A DNA stretch of 7,148 bases from CAIUKV01 sp041659105 (lineage in GTDB: Bacteria > Actinomycetota > Acidimicrobiia > IMCC26256 > PALSA-555), in NCBI GenBank assembly GCA_041659105.1, contig JBAZYX010000145.1, positions 1-7,148 of the forward strand, given 5' to 3'. The number at the start of each line of letters is the position of its first letter. The stretch's first letter is position 1. Position numbers and translations under genes: made by a program. This document shows, in pieces, positions 1 through 6,739 of the stretch. Below the pieces are notes generated by a model, which had not been told where the DNA came from, searched no databases, and saw nothing but the letters and a program-made list of their open reading frames with translations.

Positions 1-2
1 CC

Positions 3-1367
3 TTCGGGGCGGGTGAGGTCGAGCGTGATCCCGCGCTTGGTGTTGTTCGCGCCGTGGTAGATGAAGCCCCACTCGTACCACTGCTCGGTGGGCGGTTGCT
101 TCACGGCCGAGTAGCGCATGAGGTCGGGGCGGGTGACCGACTCGACCTTGATCACGTCGGCGCCGAGGAGCGCGAGCAGGTGGCCGGCGGCTGGACCCGC
201 CCACCAGGCGGTGAGGTCGAGGACGCGCACCCCTTCGAGCGGGAGCTGGCGGTCGCCCGTCGGCGCGACCGGCGCGCGCGGGTGCCAGTCGATCGTTCCG
301 GTGTGCTCGCCGAGCGCGGGGGCGACCGTGAACGGGCGCGGCGCGACCCCGGAGATCATGTAGGGGACCCGGGGCTGGCGGAACCGGCCCGACGGTGACG
401 GCACGAACGTGCCCCGCTCCCGGAAGTGGTCGAACGAGGTGACGGTGGCGCCGTTGCCCACCGGCCCGCTCGGGATGCGCAGCTCCTCGGCCTCGGCGAG
501 CACCTGCGCGTTCGTGTGGGTGGTGGTGTAGGCGTGGGCCATCTCGAGGAACGCCGCGCGCCCCGCCCAGCGGGTGGGGTGGCGGAACCAGGCCTGCTCC
601 TCGAGCTGGTCGGGCCGGCCGATGAGGAGGAGGAAGTCGGCGAGCTGCTGGGCGCTGTTGGTGGTGAAGCAGACGTAGCCGTCGGCGGTCGGCTCGATCG
701 ACGGCACCTCGACCGATCGGGTCGGCCGCTGGGGCTCTGGCCACCCGGCCATGTCGGCCATGGCCGCGGAGTAGGTGTTCATGGTGAGCGACATCACCGC
801 GAGCAGCGCGACGTCGATGTGCTCGCCGTGGCCGGAGCGCGCGGCCTCCCGCAGCGCGGCGCCCGCCGCCACTGCGGCGTAGATCCCGCCCACCCACTCG
901 CCGATTCGCCCGCCCGCGGCGAAGGGCGGAGCCTCGGGGAGGCCCCGGGTCGCGATCGACCCGCACTCGGCCTGGAGCGTGAACTCGGTGGAGGGCCGGT
1001 CGGCCCACGGGCCGTCCTGCCCGAACGGGCTCACCGACACCACCACCAGCGAGGGGTCGCGCTCCATCAGGGGGGCCACGGGGAAGGTGCCGGGTGGGGC
1101 GTCGTGCACCACCACGTCGGCGTCCACGCAGAGGTCCACCACCTCGGGGTCGTCGATCGTGCCGACGATGCCCCGCTTGGACGTGTTGAGGAACTCGAAC
1201 ACGGCCCCGGGCAGCCCGCCGGCGGCCGAGGGGCCCCAGCGCCGCAGGGGGTCGCCGTCGGGCGGCTCCACCTTCACCACGTCGGCGCCCGCGTCGGCGA
1301 GGAGCTTCGTGCAGTAGGGCCCCGCGATCTCGGTCGAGAGGTCGACGACCCGGATTCCGTTCAGCAC
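3..1367 (-). CDS. CaiB/BaiF (class III) CoA-transferase, tandem-domain form, 3' end missing
   Basis: Class III CoA-transferases move CoA between carboxylic acids through an acyl-enzyme intermediate in the cytoplasm. The visible 455 residues begin LNGIRVVDLSTEIAGPYCTK, the usual N-terminal strand, and continue with GADVVKVE and NTSKRG (residues 61-66). A complete but short first domain ends near residue 350 with GEHT. From residue 376 the opening repeats (PLEGVRVLDLTAWWAGP, GADVIKVE, NNTKRG at 441-446), so this is a fused two-copy protein whose second half lies beyond the left edge. The catalytic Asp of the family should fall near residue 157; there the first domain reads GEWVGG, a Glu, by my unaided alignment. 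The GTG start at 1367 has GAGGAG five bases upstream. The physiological acid substrate cannot be read from the sequence. The gene is divergent from the one at 1442. Confidence 0.95.
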   Translation of the reverse strand, partial: MLNGIRVVDLSTEIAGPYCTKLLADAGADVVKVEPPDGDPLRRWGPSAAGGLPGAVFEFLNTSKRGIVGTIDDPEVVDLCVDADVVVHDAPPGTFPVAPLMERDPSLVVVSVSPFGQDGPWADRPSTEFTLQAECGSIATRGLPEAPPFAAGGRIGEWVGGIYAAVAAGAALREAARSGHGEHIDVALLAVMSLTMNTYSAAMADMAGWPEPQRPTRSVEVPSIEPTADGYVCFTTNSAQQLADFLLLIGRPDQLEEQAWFRHPTRWAGRAAFLEMAHAYTTTHTNAQVLAEAEELRIPSGPVGNGATVTSFDHFRERGTFVPSPSGRFRQPRVPYMISGVAPRPFTVAPALGEHTGTIDWHPRAPVAPTGDRQLPLEGVRVLDLTAWWAGPAAGHLLALLGADVIKVESVTRPDLMRYSAVKQPPTEQWYEWGFIYHGANNTKRGITLDLTRPE

Positions 1368-1372
1368 CCTCA

Positions 1373-1378
1373 CTCCTC
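1373..1378 (-). promoter_or_regulatory. Shine-Dalgarno site of the CoA-transferase
   Basis: GAGGAG on the minus strand lies five bases before the GTG at 1367. This supports that GTG as the start, and it agrees with the family N-terminus, which begins right at LNGIRVVDL. Confidence 0.7.
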
Positions 1379-1437
1379 GGTCGCTCGCTCGCACCGCGCG
1401 GGGTTGGCCGACGCCGGTCGCTCGCTCGCTCACCGCG
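1378..1437. repeat. Imperfect direct-repeat pair containing GGTCGCTCGCTC
   Basis: Copy one (1378-1398) and copy two (1415-1437) both read CGGTCGCTCGCTCGC followed by ACCGCG; copy two carries an extra TC before the last six bases. They are 37 bases apart and fill most of the gap between the divergent CoA-transferase and the gene at 1442. On the minus strand copy one abuts the ribosome binding site of the CoA-transferase. The same 12-base core occurs twice more at 6740 and 6803. The function is unknown; it could be a protein-binding site or a dispersed intergenic repeat. Confidence 0.75.
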
Positions 1438-1441
1438 GATC

Positions 1442-2014
1442 ATGGCATCGCTCTTCGGGCTCACGCCAAGCATCGCCGGGGTCGGGCAGGATGTGCCGGT
1501 GCTGCGGGGATGCTGGGTGCGCAACCTCCTCTGGCGGTCGGTGTACGTCACCTGCCTGGCGGTCGGCTTCATCGTGATCACCGTGATCTGCTTCCTCGGG
1601 AGCGACAGCCCGTTCGACGACCGTCGACTCCTCCCGAATCGGCGGCGGATCCCGGGGGCGTACCGCGTGTCGCTGCTCACGATGCCGTCGCGGTGCGCCT
1701 CTCGGATCACGCCCGCATCCACCGGCATGCGCCTTCGGGGCCTGGTCCCCGGATGGCTCACCCTCACCGACGGAGAGCTGCGGTGGGAGCCGCTCCCGAC
1801 CGTCTACCCGAGTGGAACCGACTGGCTCGCTCCGAGCGGTGCCCCGCTGCGCGCCTGGAAGGCGCCAACCGGAAGCTGGCTGGTTGCCGCCGAGGTCGAT
1901 CGCAACGGAACGCGCGAGCCAATCGCGTTCCTGGTCCGCCGCTGGCACGACGAGTCGTGTGCATTCGCGGCTGCGGTGGCTGGTGCCGAGCTGGATGTCT
2001 CTCGAGATGTTTGA
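1442..2014 (+). CDS. Hypothetical single-pass membrane protein
   Basis: I do not recognise this 190-residue protein. Codons end mostly in G or C along its whole length, which supports a real gene. It has a short N-terminal segment, one hydrophobic helix at about residues 33-52 (SVYVTCLAVGFIVITVICFL), a basic stretch (RRLLPNRRR, 61-69) that favours a cytoplasmic side just after the helix, and a soluble C-terminal part. The soluble part contains VPGWLTLTDGELRWEPL (102-118), a strand pattern reminiscent of PH/GRAM-like or DUF2550-type membrane-anchored domains; that resemblance is a guess. The start is uncertain: the ATG at 1442 has no clear ribosome binding site, whereas the in-frame GTG at 1499 has AGGA seven bases upstream and would still keep the helix. 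The low-GC segment after its stop suggests no operon partner downstream. Confidence 0.65.
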   Translation: MASLFGLTPSIAGVGQDVPVLRGCWVRNLLWRSVYVTCLAVGFIVITVICFLGSDSPFDDRRLLPNRRRIPGAYRVSLLTMPSRCASRITPASTGMRLRGLVPGWLTLTDGELRWEPLPTVYPSGTDWLAPSGAPLRAWKAPTGSWLVAAEVDRNGTREPIAFLVRRWHDESCAFAAAVAGAELDVSRDV

Positions 2015-2697
2015 GGATCGCGGTTTCGTCGCTGCATTGGCGATCTTCTGTGTCGCAGTCGCCTCATGATCGTGAACCAAAGACTTCCGCGGGTCCATAT
2101 CTTGGCTTCTGCGCACACTCCCGATCCGACGCGCGTCGTGGAAGCACTCACCCGATGCGGTGCTCTCGGCCCGTCCACGCCGGCGCGCCGCGGGTCGGGG
2201 CCGGGACCGGTGGATGGAGGACGACGGGCCTGACGAGCCGGCGCCTCGGGGTGCGGAGCGCGCCCTCACTCGCTCAGATGTCTCCCGATCCGGCCGCCTC
2301 GCCTGAGTCTTTGGCTACGTCGCCGAAGGTGGCAAACGGCCTTCCGGCGGCGATGTGCGACGCAACCCTCAACACGACGTGTTCGCGGCCTTCCGGGACG
2401 TGTTCGAGGTCGCCCAGCTCCTGGATCTCGCGGCGTTCTCGTCGGGCGCTGCCGTCACCACCCACAACGAAGGGTGCCGGAAGAGCCAGTGTCCGAGCAG
2501 TCCGGTGGGCGAAGAACGAAGTACGCCCCGAGACAGCCGACGAGGTCGGATCCTTCCGCGGCGGATGGCGAGAGTTCGCGAAGGCCCACCTCGACGGCGA
2601 CTCTCGATGGGGCGAGTTGTCGTCGCGCGGAGACCGTCCAGCTGACGCCCGCAGCATCCCGCACCCGCACAGCCCCCACCCGCCGCACGGCGAGAGG
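2015..2697. other. 683-base stretch without a convincing gene; possible gene remnants
   Basis: No frame here has the near-uniform G/C third positions of the neighbouring genes. Positions 2011-2110 are about 54% G+C by hand count, clearly below the rest of the window. The best candidate is a minus-strand frame ending at 2274: its last 60 or so codons (about 2274-2455, containing EIQELGDLEHVPEGREHVV) have roughly three quarters G/C-ending codons. Its upstream part looks random, and a second minus frame ending at 2455 takes over. This could be a decayed, frame-shifted gene or chance. Short repeats are present: CGGCCTTCCGG near 2338 and 2386, and GACGTGTTCG near 2376 and 2397. I see no tRNA, no strong terminator and no insertion-sequence ends. 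Confidence 0.4.
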
Positions 2698-3912
2698 CTA
2701 CGCGCGCCTGCGATGGGCGGCGGCGGCTCGAGCGAGTCGGACGACGGTGTGCTCGACGGTCGTGGTGTCGAGGGCGGCCTCGTTGGCCTGGTTGGTCTCG
2801 ATCGTGAACGCCAGCCCGAGCGCCGGGCACGCGTACGCGACGGTGCCCCAGTAGCCGGGGTGGCCCCAGCACTCCGTGCCCGCGATCCGGTACCGGAAGA
2901 GGCCGAGGGCCGCGCCGTCCGCGCGGCCCGGTGCCGAGATCGTGCGCATCGTGTCGAGCGTCTCCGTGCGGGTGAAGACGCGCCCGTCGAACAGCGCCCG
3001 GAAGAAACGGGTCACGTCGGCGACCGTCGAGACGAGTCCGCCGCCGCCGTAGAGGTCGTGCGAGGCGTCGAGCCCGATGTTGTCGAACGACCGGTCGTAG
3101 TACTGGTGCGCCCGGGCGGGTTCGCCGGAGGGAGCCGGCTCGAGGATCTCCCAGAAGGTGTGGTCGAGGCCCAGGCGGTCGAAGCCGATCGTGGTCCGGA
3201 CGGCCGTCGCGAGCGGCTCCCCGGTGACGCGTTCGAGGATCTCGCCGAGCAGGACGTACCCGGTGTCGGAGTAGTGGTATTCGTCGCCGGGCGCGGCGAG
3301 CGGGTCGCCGTGGTCGGTCGCGAAGCGCAGCTGCTCCTCGGGTGTCCAGCGGTGGCCGGGATCCGTGGTGTTCACCGCGTCGTACGCCGCGGTGCTCGCG
3401 TAGTCGAACAGCCCGGCCGTGTGGTCGAGCAGCTGGTGGACCGTGATCCGCTCGGGGTCGTACCCGTCCGCGGCGAGGAGCACGACGGTCTCGGGCGAGA
3501 GGTGCCGCGCGACGGGTGCGTCGAGGGAGATCGCCCCGTCTTCGACGAGGCGGAGCGCGGTGGCGGCGACGAACGTCTTCGTCACGCTCGCGATGCGGAA
3601 CGGGGTCTCCACTCCGAGGGGGATGCCGGCGGCGACGTCGGCGAGACCGCGCGCCGCCGCGAGGTCGAGCCCGGGCGCCCGGACGCTCACGGCCTCGCCG
3701 GGGATCTTGGGGTGGGCCCGCAGGTTGGCGTCGACGGCCGCCACGAGCTGGTCCCGCGGGCCCGGTGCGGCCCCGTGTGCGAACGCGGCTCCGCTCATCG
3801 CCGCCGCGGCCGCCGCCGTCGCCGCCGCCGTCGCCACCACCACGAGCGCGGCCGACGCGATCCGGACCCGGTGTGCGCGTCGGTCGCCCCTGCCCGGTCG
3901 TCGGCCCACCAC
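2698..3912 (-). CDS. Exported serine hydrolase, class C beta-lactamase / DD-peptidase fold (PF00144-type)
   Basis: This 404-residue protein belongs to the serine beta-lactamase-like family, which includes DD-carboxypeptidases, esterases and class C beta-lactamases acting outside the membrane. Motifs appear in order: SVTK with nucleophile Ser109 and Lys112; LLDHTAGL (161-168), matching the family LLxHTSGL; YSDTGY with Tyr214 and Asp216, where beta-lactamases have Asn; and GHPG (350-353) in place of the KTG/HxG box. The N-terminus has arginines, a long Ala/Val-rich helix (about 18-40) and a likely signal-peptidase site after AFA near residue 45, so export is expected. The start is a GTG at 3912 or the adjacent GTG at 3909; neither has a ribosome binding site. 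Substrate is unknown: the YSD and HPG variants fit a peptidase or esterase at least as well as antibiotic hydrolysis. It stands alone, divergent from the oxidoreductase. Confidence 0.93.
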   Translation of the reverse strand: MVGRRPGRGDRRAHRVRIASAALVVVATAAATAAAAAAMSGAAFAHGAAPGPRDQLVAAVDANLRAHPKIPGEAVSVRAPGLDLAAARGLADVAAGIPLGVETPFRIASVTKTFVAATALRLVEDGAISLDAPVARHLSPETVVLLAADGYDPERITVHQLLDHTAGLFDYASTAAYDAVNTTDPGHRWTPEEQLRFATDHGDPLAAPGDEYHYSDTGYVLLGEILERVTGEPLATAVRTTIGFDRLGLDHTFWEILEPAPSGEPARAHQYYDRSFDNIGLDASHDLYGGGGLVSTVADVTRFFRALFDGRVFTRTETLDTMRTISAPGRADGAALGLFRYRIAGTECWGHPGYWGTVAYACPALGLAFTIETNQANEAALDTTTVEHTVVRLARAAAAHRRRA

Positions 3913-3915
3913 GAG

Positions 3916-3921
3916 AGTATG
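3916..3921 (-). promoter_or_regulatory. Candidate -10 box for a leaderless serine-hydrolase transcript
   Basis: CATACT on the minus strand ends six bases before the GTG at 3909. That spacing would place transcription start at the start codon, and there is no Shine-Dalgarno sequence. If correct, the true start is 3909 rather than 3912. The match to the actinobacterial -10 consensus is partial, and no -35 was recognised. Confidence 0.3.
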
Positions 3922-3968
3922 GATGGCGCCGGGACGCGGGCAGCGGAGTACAGCCCCCGGCGCGGCTC

Positions 3969-3974
3969 TAGTCT
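3969..3974 (+). promoter_or_regulatory. Candidate -10 box for a leaderless oxidoreductase transcript
   Basis: TAGTCT fits TANNNT and ends six bases before the ATG at 3981. The ATG has no Shine-Dalgarno sequence, which is the arrangement expected of a leaderless actinobacterial gene. No -35 hexamer is evident. Confidence 0.4.
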
Positions 3975-3980
3975 CCGGCG

Positions 3981-5003
3981 ATGGAACCGCTGCGCATCGG
4001 CATCCTCGGGGCGGCCCGCATCGCCCCGTTGGCGGTGGTCGCCCCGGTCGAACGGCTCCCCGATGTCGAGGTGGTGGCGGTCGCGGCGCGCGACCCCCGG
4101 AGGGCCGCGAAGTTCGCGAAGAAGCACGGCATCCCGACCGTCCACGACTCGTACGAGGCACTCGTCGAGGATCCGACCGTCGACGCCGTCTACAACCCGC
4201 TGCCCAACGGGCTCCACGGCTACTGGACCCTCGCCGCGATCGCGGCGGGGAAGCACGTGCTGTGCGAGAAGCCGTTCGCCGCGAACGCGGAGGAGGCCGC
4301 GGCGGTGGCCGAGGTCGCCGACGCTTCGGGGCTGGTCGTGATGGAAGCCTTCCACTACCGCTACCACCCGCTCGCCGACCTGATGAAGGCGCTCGTCGAC
4401 GAAGAGCGCGTCGGACGCGTGCAGCACATCGAGACGCGTGCGGTGATCCCGTACTTCAAGCCGCGCGACATCCGCTTCGACCTCGGCCTCGCGGGCGGGT
4501 CGCTGATGGACATCGGCTGCTACGCGGTGCATCAGACCCGGCTCGTGGCCGGCGCGGAGCCGACCGTCGTCAAGGCGACCGCGAAGACCAAGTCGCCCGG
4601 CATCGACCGCTGGGTCGACGCGCAGCTCCGCTGGAGCGACGGCCGCACCGGCCGCATCGTCGCCGCGCTCTACAGCTTCGGCCGGCCCATGATCGACGTG
4701 CGGGTCAAGGGCGACCTCGGGATGCTGAAGGTCTTCAACCCGACCGGGCCCAACTACTACAACCGCGTCACGTTCAAGCCCAACGAGCGCAAGCTCGGGG
4801 AACCCAAGCACAGCCAGCGCGTGCAGGGCGAGGGCACCACCTACTGGTACCAGATGCAGGCGTTCGTCGCCGCGGTGCGCGACGGTGCGCCGGTGCTCAC
4901 CCCGCCCGACGACGCCGTGAAGAACATGCGCGTGATCGACGCGATCTACACGGCGGCCGGGCTCTTGCCCCGGCTCCCCACACAGGTGGCGCCGCGCCCG
5001 TGA
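3981..5003 (+). CDS. Gfo/Idh/MocA-family NAD(P)-dependent oxidoreductase, dihydrodiol-dehydrogenase-like
   Basis: The 340 residues match the usual length of this cytoplasmic family, which oxidises sugar, polyol or diol hydroxyls or reduces the matching carbonyls. The Rossmann domain opens with RIGILGAARIA (5-15), followed by VVAVAARDP. Other family marks are PNGLHGYW with His79, the EKP box (96-98, Lys97), and MEAFHYRYHP (121-130). In the C-terminal sheet domain, MDIGCYAVHQ has Tyr181 four residues after Asp177, where inositol dehydrogenases carry His. A Lys plus Tyr pair and the His79 position resemble dimeric dihydrodiol dehydrogenase and glucose-fructose oxidoreductase, so a trans-diol or sugar substrate is a reasonable guess but not proven. 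The start agrees with the family N-terminus. The Nudix gene follows after 87 bases, probably with its own signals. Confidence 0.96.
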   Translation: MEPLRIGILGAARIAPLAVVAPVERLPDVEVVAVAARDPRRAAKFAKKHGIPTVHDSYEALVEDPTVDAVYNPLPNGLHGYWTLAAIAAGKHVLCEKPFAANAEEAAAVAEVADASGLVVMEAFHYRYHPLADLMKALVDEERVGRVQHIETRAVIPYFKPRDIRFDLGLAGGSLMDIGCYAVHQTRLVAGAEPTVVKATAKTKSPGIDRWVDAQLRWSDGRTGRIVAALYSFGRPMIDVRVKGDLGMLKVFNPTGPNYYNRVTFKPNERKLGEPKHSQRVQGEGTTYWYQMQAFVAAVRDGAPVLTPPDDAVKNMRVIDAIYTAAGLLPRLPTQVAPRP

Positions 5004-5076
5004 ACGGCGCGTCCCTTTCGTGCCCTACGGTGGCGAGGCGTTCGACGTCTGTCGTGACGCGACGATTCGCGTTCCT

Positions 5077-5082
5077 GAGGAG
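5077..5082 (+). promoter_or_regulatory. Shine-Dalgarno site of the Nudix gene
   Basis: GAGGAG lies eight bases before the ATG at 5091, optimal spacing, and fixes that start. Confidence 0.75.
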
Positions 5083-5090
5083 CCATCTCG

Positions 5091-5801
5091 ATGACTGAGC
5101 ACGCGTCGCGACTCGAGGCCTGGTTCCGAGACAACGAGCCCGACGAGACGATCATCCCCGCGGCGACCGTCGTGCTCGTGCGCGACAGCGACGACGGCGT
5201 CGAGACGCTGATGCTCCACAAGAACTCGAAGCTCGCGTTCGGCGGCATGTGGGTGTTCCCCGGCGGGCGGATCGACGCCGAGGACCGTGAGGGCGCGCCC
5301 GACGCCGAGACCGCGGCCAAGCGCGCCGCGGTGCGCGAGTCGATGGAGGAGGCCGGGCTGCCGGTCGCGATCGAGGACCTCGCGTGGATCGCGCACTGGA
5401 CTCCGCCCGCGCTCGCGCCCCGGCGCTTCGCCACCTGGTTCTTCGTCGGCCCCGCGCCCGACGGCGTGGTCACGATCGACGGCGGCGAGATCCACGACTC
5501 CGCGTGGATGCGCCCGGCCGACGCGCTCGTGCGACGCGATGCCGGCGAGGTCGAGCTGGCCCCGCCCACCTGGATGACGCTGACCTACCTCGCGCAGTTC
5601 CCCGACGTCGCGTCCCTCATGGCCGACGCCCGCCCGCGCACGCCCGAGGTCTACGAGACGGTCATCGTGAAGGCCGAGACCGGCCTGGTCGCGATGTGGG
5701 AGGGTGACGCCGGCTACGAGGCGATGGACGTCACGATCGAGGGCCCCCGCCACCGTCTCCACATGTCCCGATCCACCTGGACCCTCGAGAGGCGCTTCTG
5801 A
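5091..5801 (+). CDS. Nudix hydrolase, NUDT7/NUDT19-like with an expanded Nudix box
   Basis: Nudix enzymes cleave a nucleoside diphosphate linked to another group, using Mg2+ bound by glutamates of the Nudix box. In this 236-residue protein the fold opens with PAATVVLVRD (23-32), then LMLHKNSKLAFGGMWVFPGG (40-59). The box continues as RAAVRESMEEAGL (78-90) with the RESMEE core, Arg82 to Glu87. Between FPGGR and the REXXEE core lies an insertion of about 10 extra residues compared with the classic GX5EX7REUXEEXGU spacing. Such an insertion is typical of NUDT19- and NUDT7-like proteins, some of which act on CoA or acyl-CoA. A CoA-type substrate is therefore an inference and would suit a CoA-ester catabolic setting. 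The C-terminal third (about 155-236) extends beyond the minimal fold. It ends 20 bases before a strong hairpin. Confidence 0.95.
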   Translation: MTEHASRLEAWFRDNEPDETIIPAATVVLVRDSDDGVETLMLHKNSKLAFGGMWVFPGGRIDAEDREGAPDAETAAKRAAVRESMEEAGLPVAIEDLAWIAHWTPPALAPRRFATWFFVGPAPDGVVTIDGGEIHDSAWMRPADALVRRDAGEVELAPPTWMTLTYLAQFPDVASLMADARPRTPEVYETVIVKAETGLVAMWEGDAGYEAMDVTIEGPRHRLHMSRSTWTLERRF

Positions 5802-5821
5802 CCGTCGCCCCGCGACGCGAC

Positions 5822-5848
5822 GCCACGCCTCGAGCGTCGAGGCGTGGC
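5822..5848. terminator. Perfect 12-bp hairpin between convergent genes, likely bidirectional terminator
   Basis: GCCACGCCTCGA, a three-base loop GCG, then the exact complement TCGAGGCGTGGC. It lies between the Nudix stop (5801) and the SDR stop (5880). Outside it, CCGTCGC (5802-5808) pairs with GCGACGG (5862-5868), so a larger fold is possible. There is no U-tract on either strand, as is common for terminators in GC-rich actinobacteria. Confidence 0.75.
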
Positions 5849-5879
5849 TCGCCGTCAGGTCGCGACGGTGAGCAACGCT

Positions 5880-6713
5880 TCATGGGATGGGGGTGCCGTC
5901 GAGGTTCTTGGCTTCGATGCCGAGCTCGTCGAGGAGGGGGCCCGAGAGGGTGATCCGGCCGGTGAGGGTGGCCGGGTCGCCGGTGCACAGGGCGAGGATC
6001 GCCTCGACCATCACCTCCATCGGCTCCACCAGCGCGGGGTTGCGGGCCATGAGGTCGGCCACCAGCGCGTCGGCGCCGGGCGTGCGCACCGCGGCGACCG
6101 GGGCCACGGCGTTGACCGCGATCCCGTCGCCGTACAGCTCGCTCGCCAGTCCGGTCGTGTAGCGCTCGAGCGCAGCCTTCGACGACCCGTACGTCGCGGC
6201 CACGCCGCCCACCGACTGGCCGGTCGGGAACGGCGGCCCGGCCGGGTGCTTCGACGTCACGCTCGACACGTTGACGATCCAGCCGCGGCCCTTCGCCCGC
6301 ATCCCCGGGATCACGCCCTGCGCGAGGTCGACCGGGGCGTGCACGTTGAGCTCGTACATGATCCGGCGACGCTTCAACGAGATCTCGGGGGTCGGCAGGT
6401 AGAACGCGGCCGCCGCGTTGTTCACGAGGATGTCGACCGGTCCGAGCGCGGCCTCGGCCTCGGGCACGATGCGGGCGCGGTCGTCGCCGTCGGCGAGGTC
6501 GGCCACGATCGCGACGCCCCGTCCGCCCAACGCCTCGATCTGCTCGACCGTCTCGCGTAGGGAGCCCGCAAGGGTGGGGTGTGCGTCCGCCGTGCGAGCG
6601 GTGACCGCGACCGCCGCGCCTTCGGCCGCGAGCCGCAAGGCGACCGCCGCGCCGATGCCCCGACTCGCGCCGGTGACGAGCGCGACCTTTCCCTCGCAGG
6701 AGCGTTCAGCCAC
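5880..6713 (-). CDS. Short-chain dehydrogenase/reductase (classical SDR)
   Basis: Classical SDRs oxidise or reduce hydroxy/keto groups with NAD(P)(H) as cytoplasmic oligomers. In this 277-residue protein the cofactor motif is TGASRGIG (14-21), followed by ADLAD (71-75), the usual position of the adenine-contacting Asp. The NNAG motif appears as NNAA (98-101). The catalytic set is Asn123 in ELNVHAP, Ser150/151 in NVSS, Tyr175 and Lys179 in YGSSK. About 11 residues, including HPAGPPFPTGQ, are inserted between the Ser and Tyr compared with FabG-type enzymes; this segment borders the substrate pocket. The GTG at 6713 is the only start between an in-frame upstream stop and the cofactor motif. It has no clear ribosome binding site and overlaps the end of a tiny frame. 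It probably forms an operon with the upstream NTF2-like gene. Substrate unknown. Confidence 0.96.
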   Translation of the reverse strand: MAERSCEGKVALVTGASRGIGAAVALRLAAEGAAVAVTARTADAHPTLAGSLRETVEQIEALGGRGVAIVADLADGDDRARIVPEAEAALGPVDILVNNAAAAFYLPTPEISLKRRRIMYELNVHAPVDLAQGVIPGMRAKGRGWIVNVSSVTSKHPAGPPFPTGQSVGGVAATYGSSKAALERYTTGLASELYGDGIAVNAVAPVAAVRTPGADALVADLMARNPALVEPMEVMVEAILALCTGDPATLTGRITLSGPLLDELGIEAKNLDGTPIP

Positions 6714-6738
6714 CCGCCGCGATCCGCTTCTTCACCAT
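6706..6738 (-). CDS. Possible 10-codon leader or relic frame overlapping the SDR start
   Basis: ATG at 6738 begins MVKKRIAAGG and its TGA lies inside the second and third codons of the SDR, an overlap of eight bases. AGGGAG about ten bases upstream could act as its ribosome binding site. The SDR GTG has no clear site of its own, so translational coupling is conceivable. The same frame is open upstream past 6816, so it could also be the tail of a former upstream gene. Too short to be convincing on its own. Confidence 0.2.
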   Translation of the reverse strand: MVKKRIAAGG

Positions 6739-6739
6739 G

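Noticed and set aside
426..1577. Plus-strand open frame of 383 codons opposite the CoA-transferase
   Set aside because: It is His/Gly/Arg-rich with no fold motif, while the minus strand has a full CaiB-like sequence with a ribosome binding site.
3797..3845. GCC/GTC-rich triplet run that looks like a microsatellite
   Set aside because: It encodes the Ala-rich hydrophobic core of the serine-hydrolase signal peptide, which explains it.
1510..4341. Very long plus-strand open frame of 943 codons
   Set aside because: It crosses the minus-strand serine hydrolase and the plus-strand oxidoreductase in the wrong frames. Its Arg/Pro/Ala-rich content is the usual antisense shadow in GC-rich DNA.
3795..4811. 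Minus-strand open frame of 338 codons opposite the oxidoreductase
   Set aside because: It is antisense to a clear Gfo/Idh/MocA gene and has no recognisable domain.
3419..5098. Plus-strand open frame of 559 codons over the hydrolase start and oxidoreductase
   Set aside because: Low-complexity Arg/Ala translation; the real genes in this interval have family motifs in other frames.
5025..5762. Minus-strand open frame of 245 codons opposite the Nudix gene
   Set aside because: No motifs; the plus strand carries the Nudix box and an ideal ribosome binding site.
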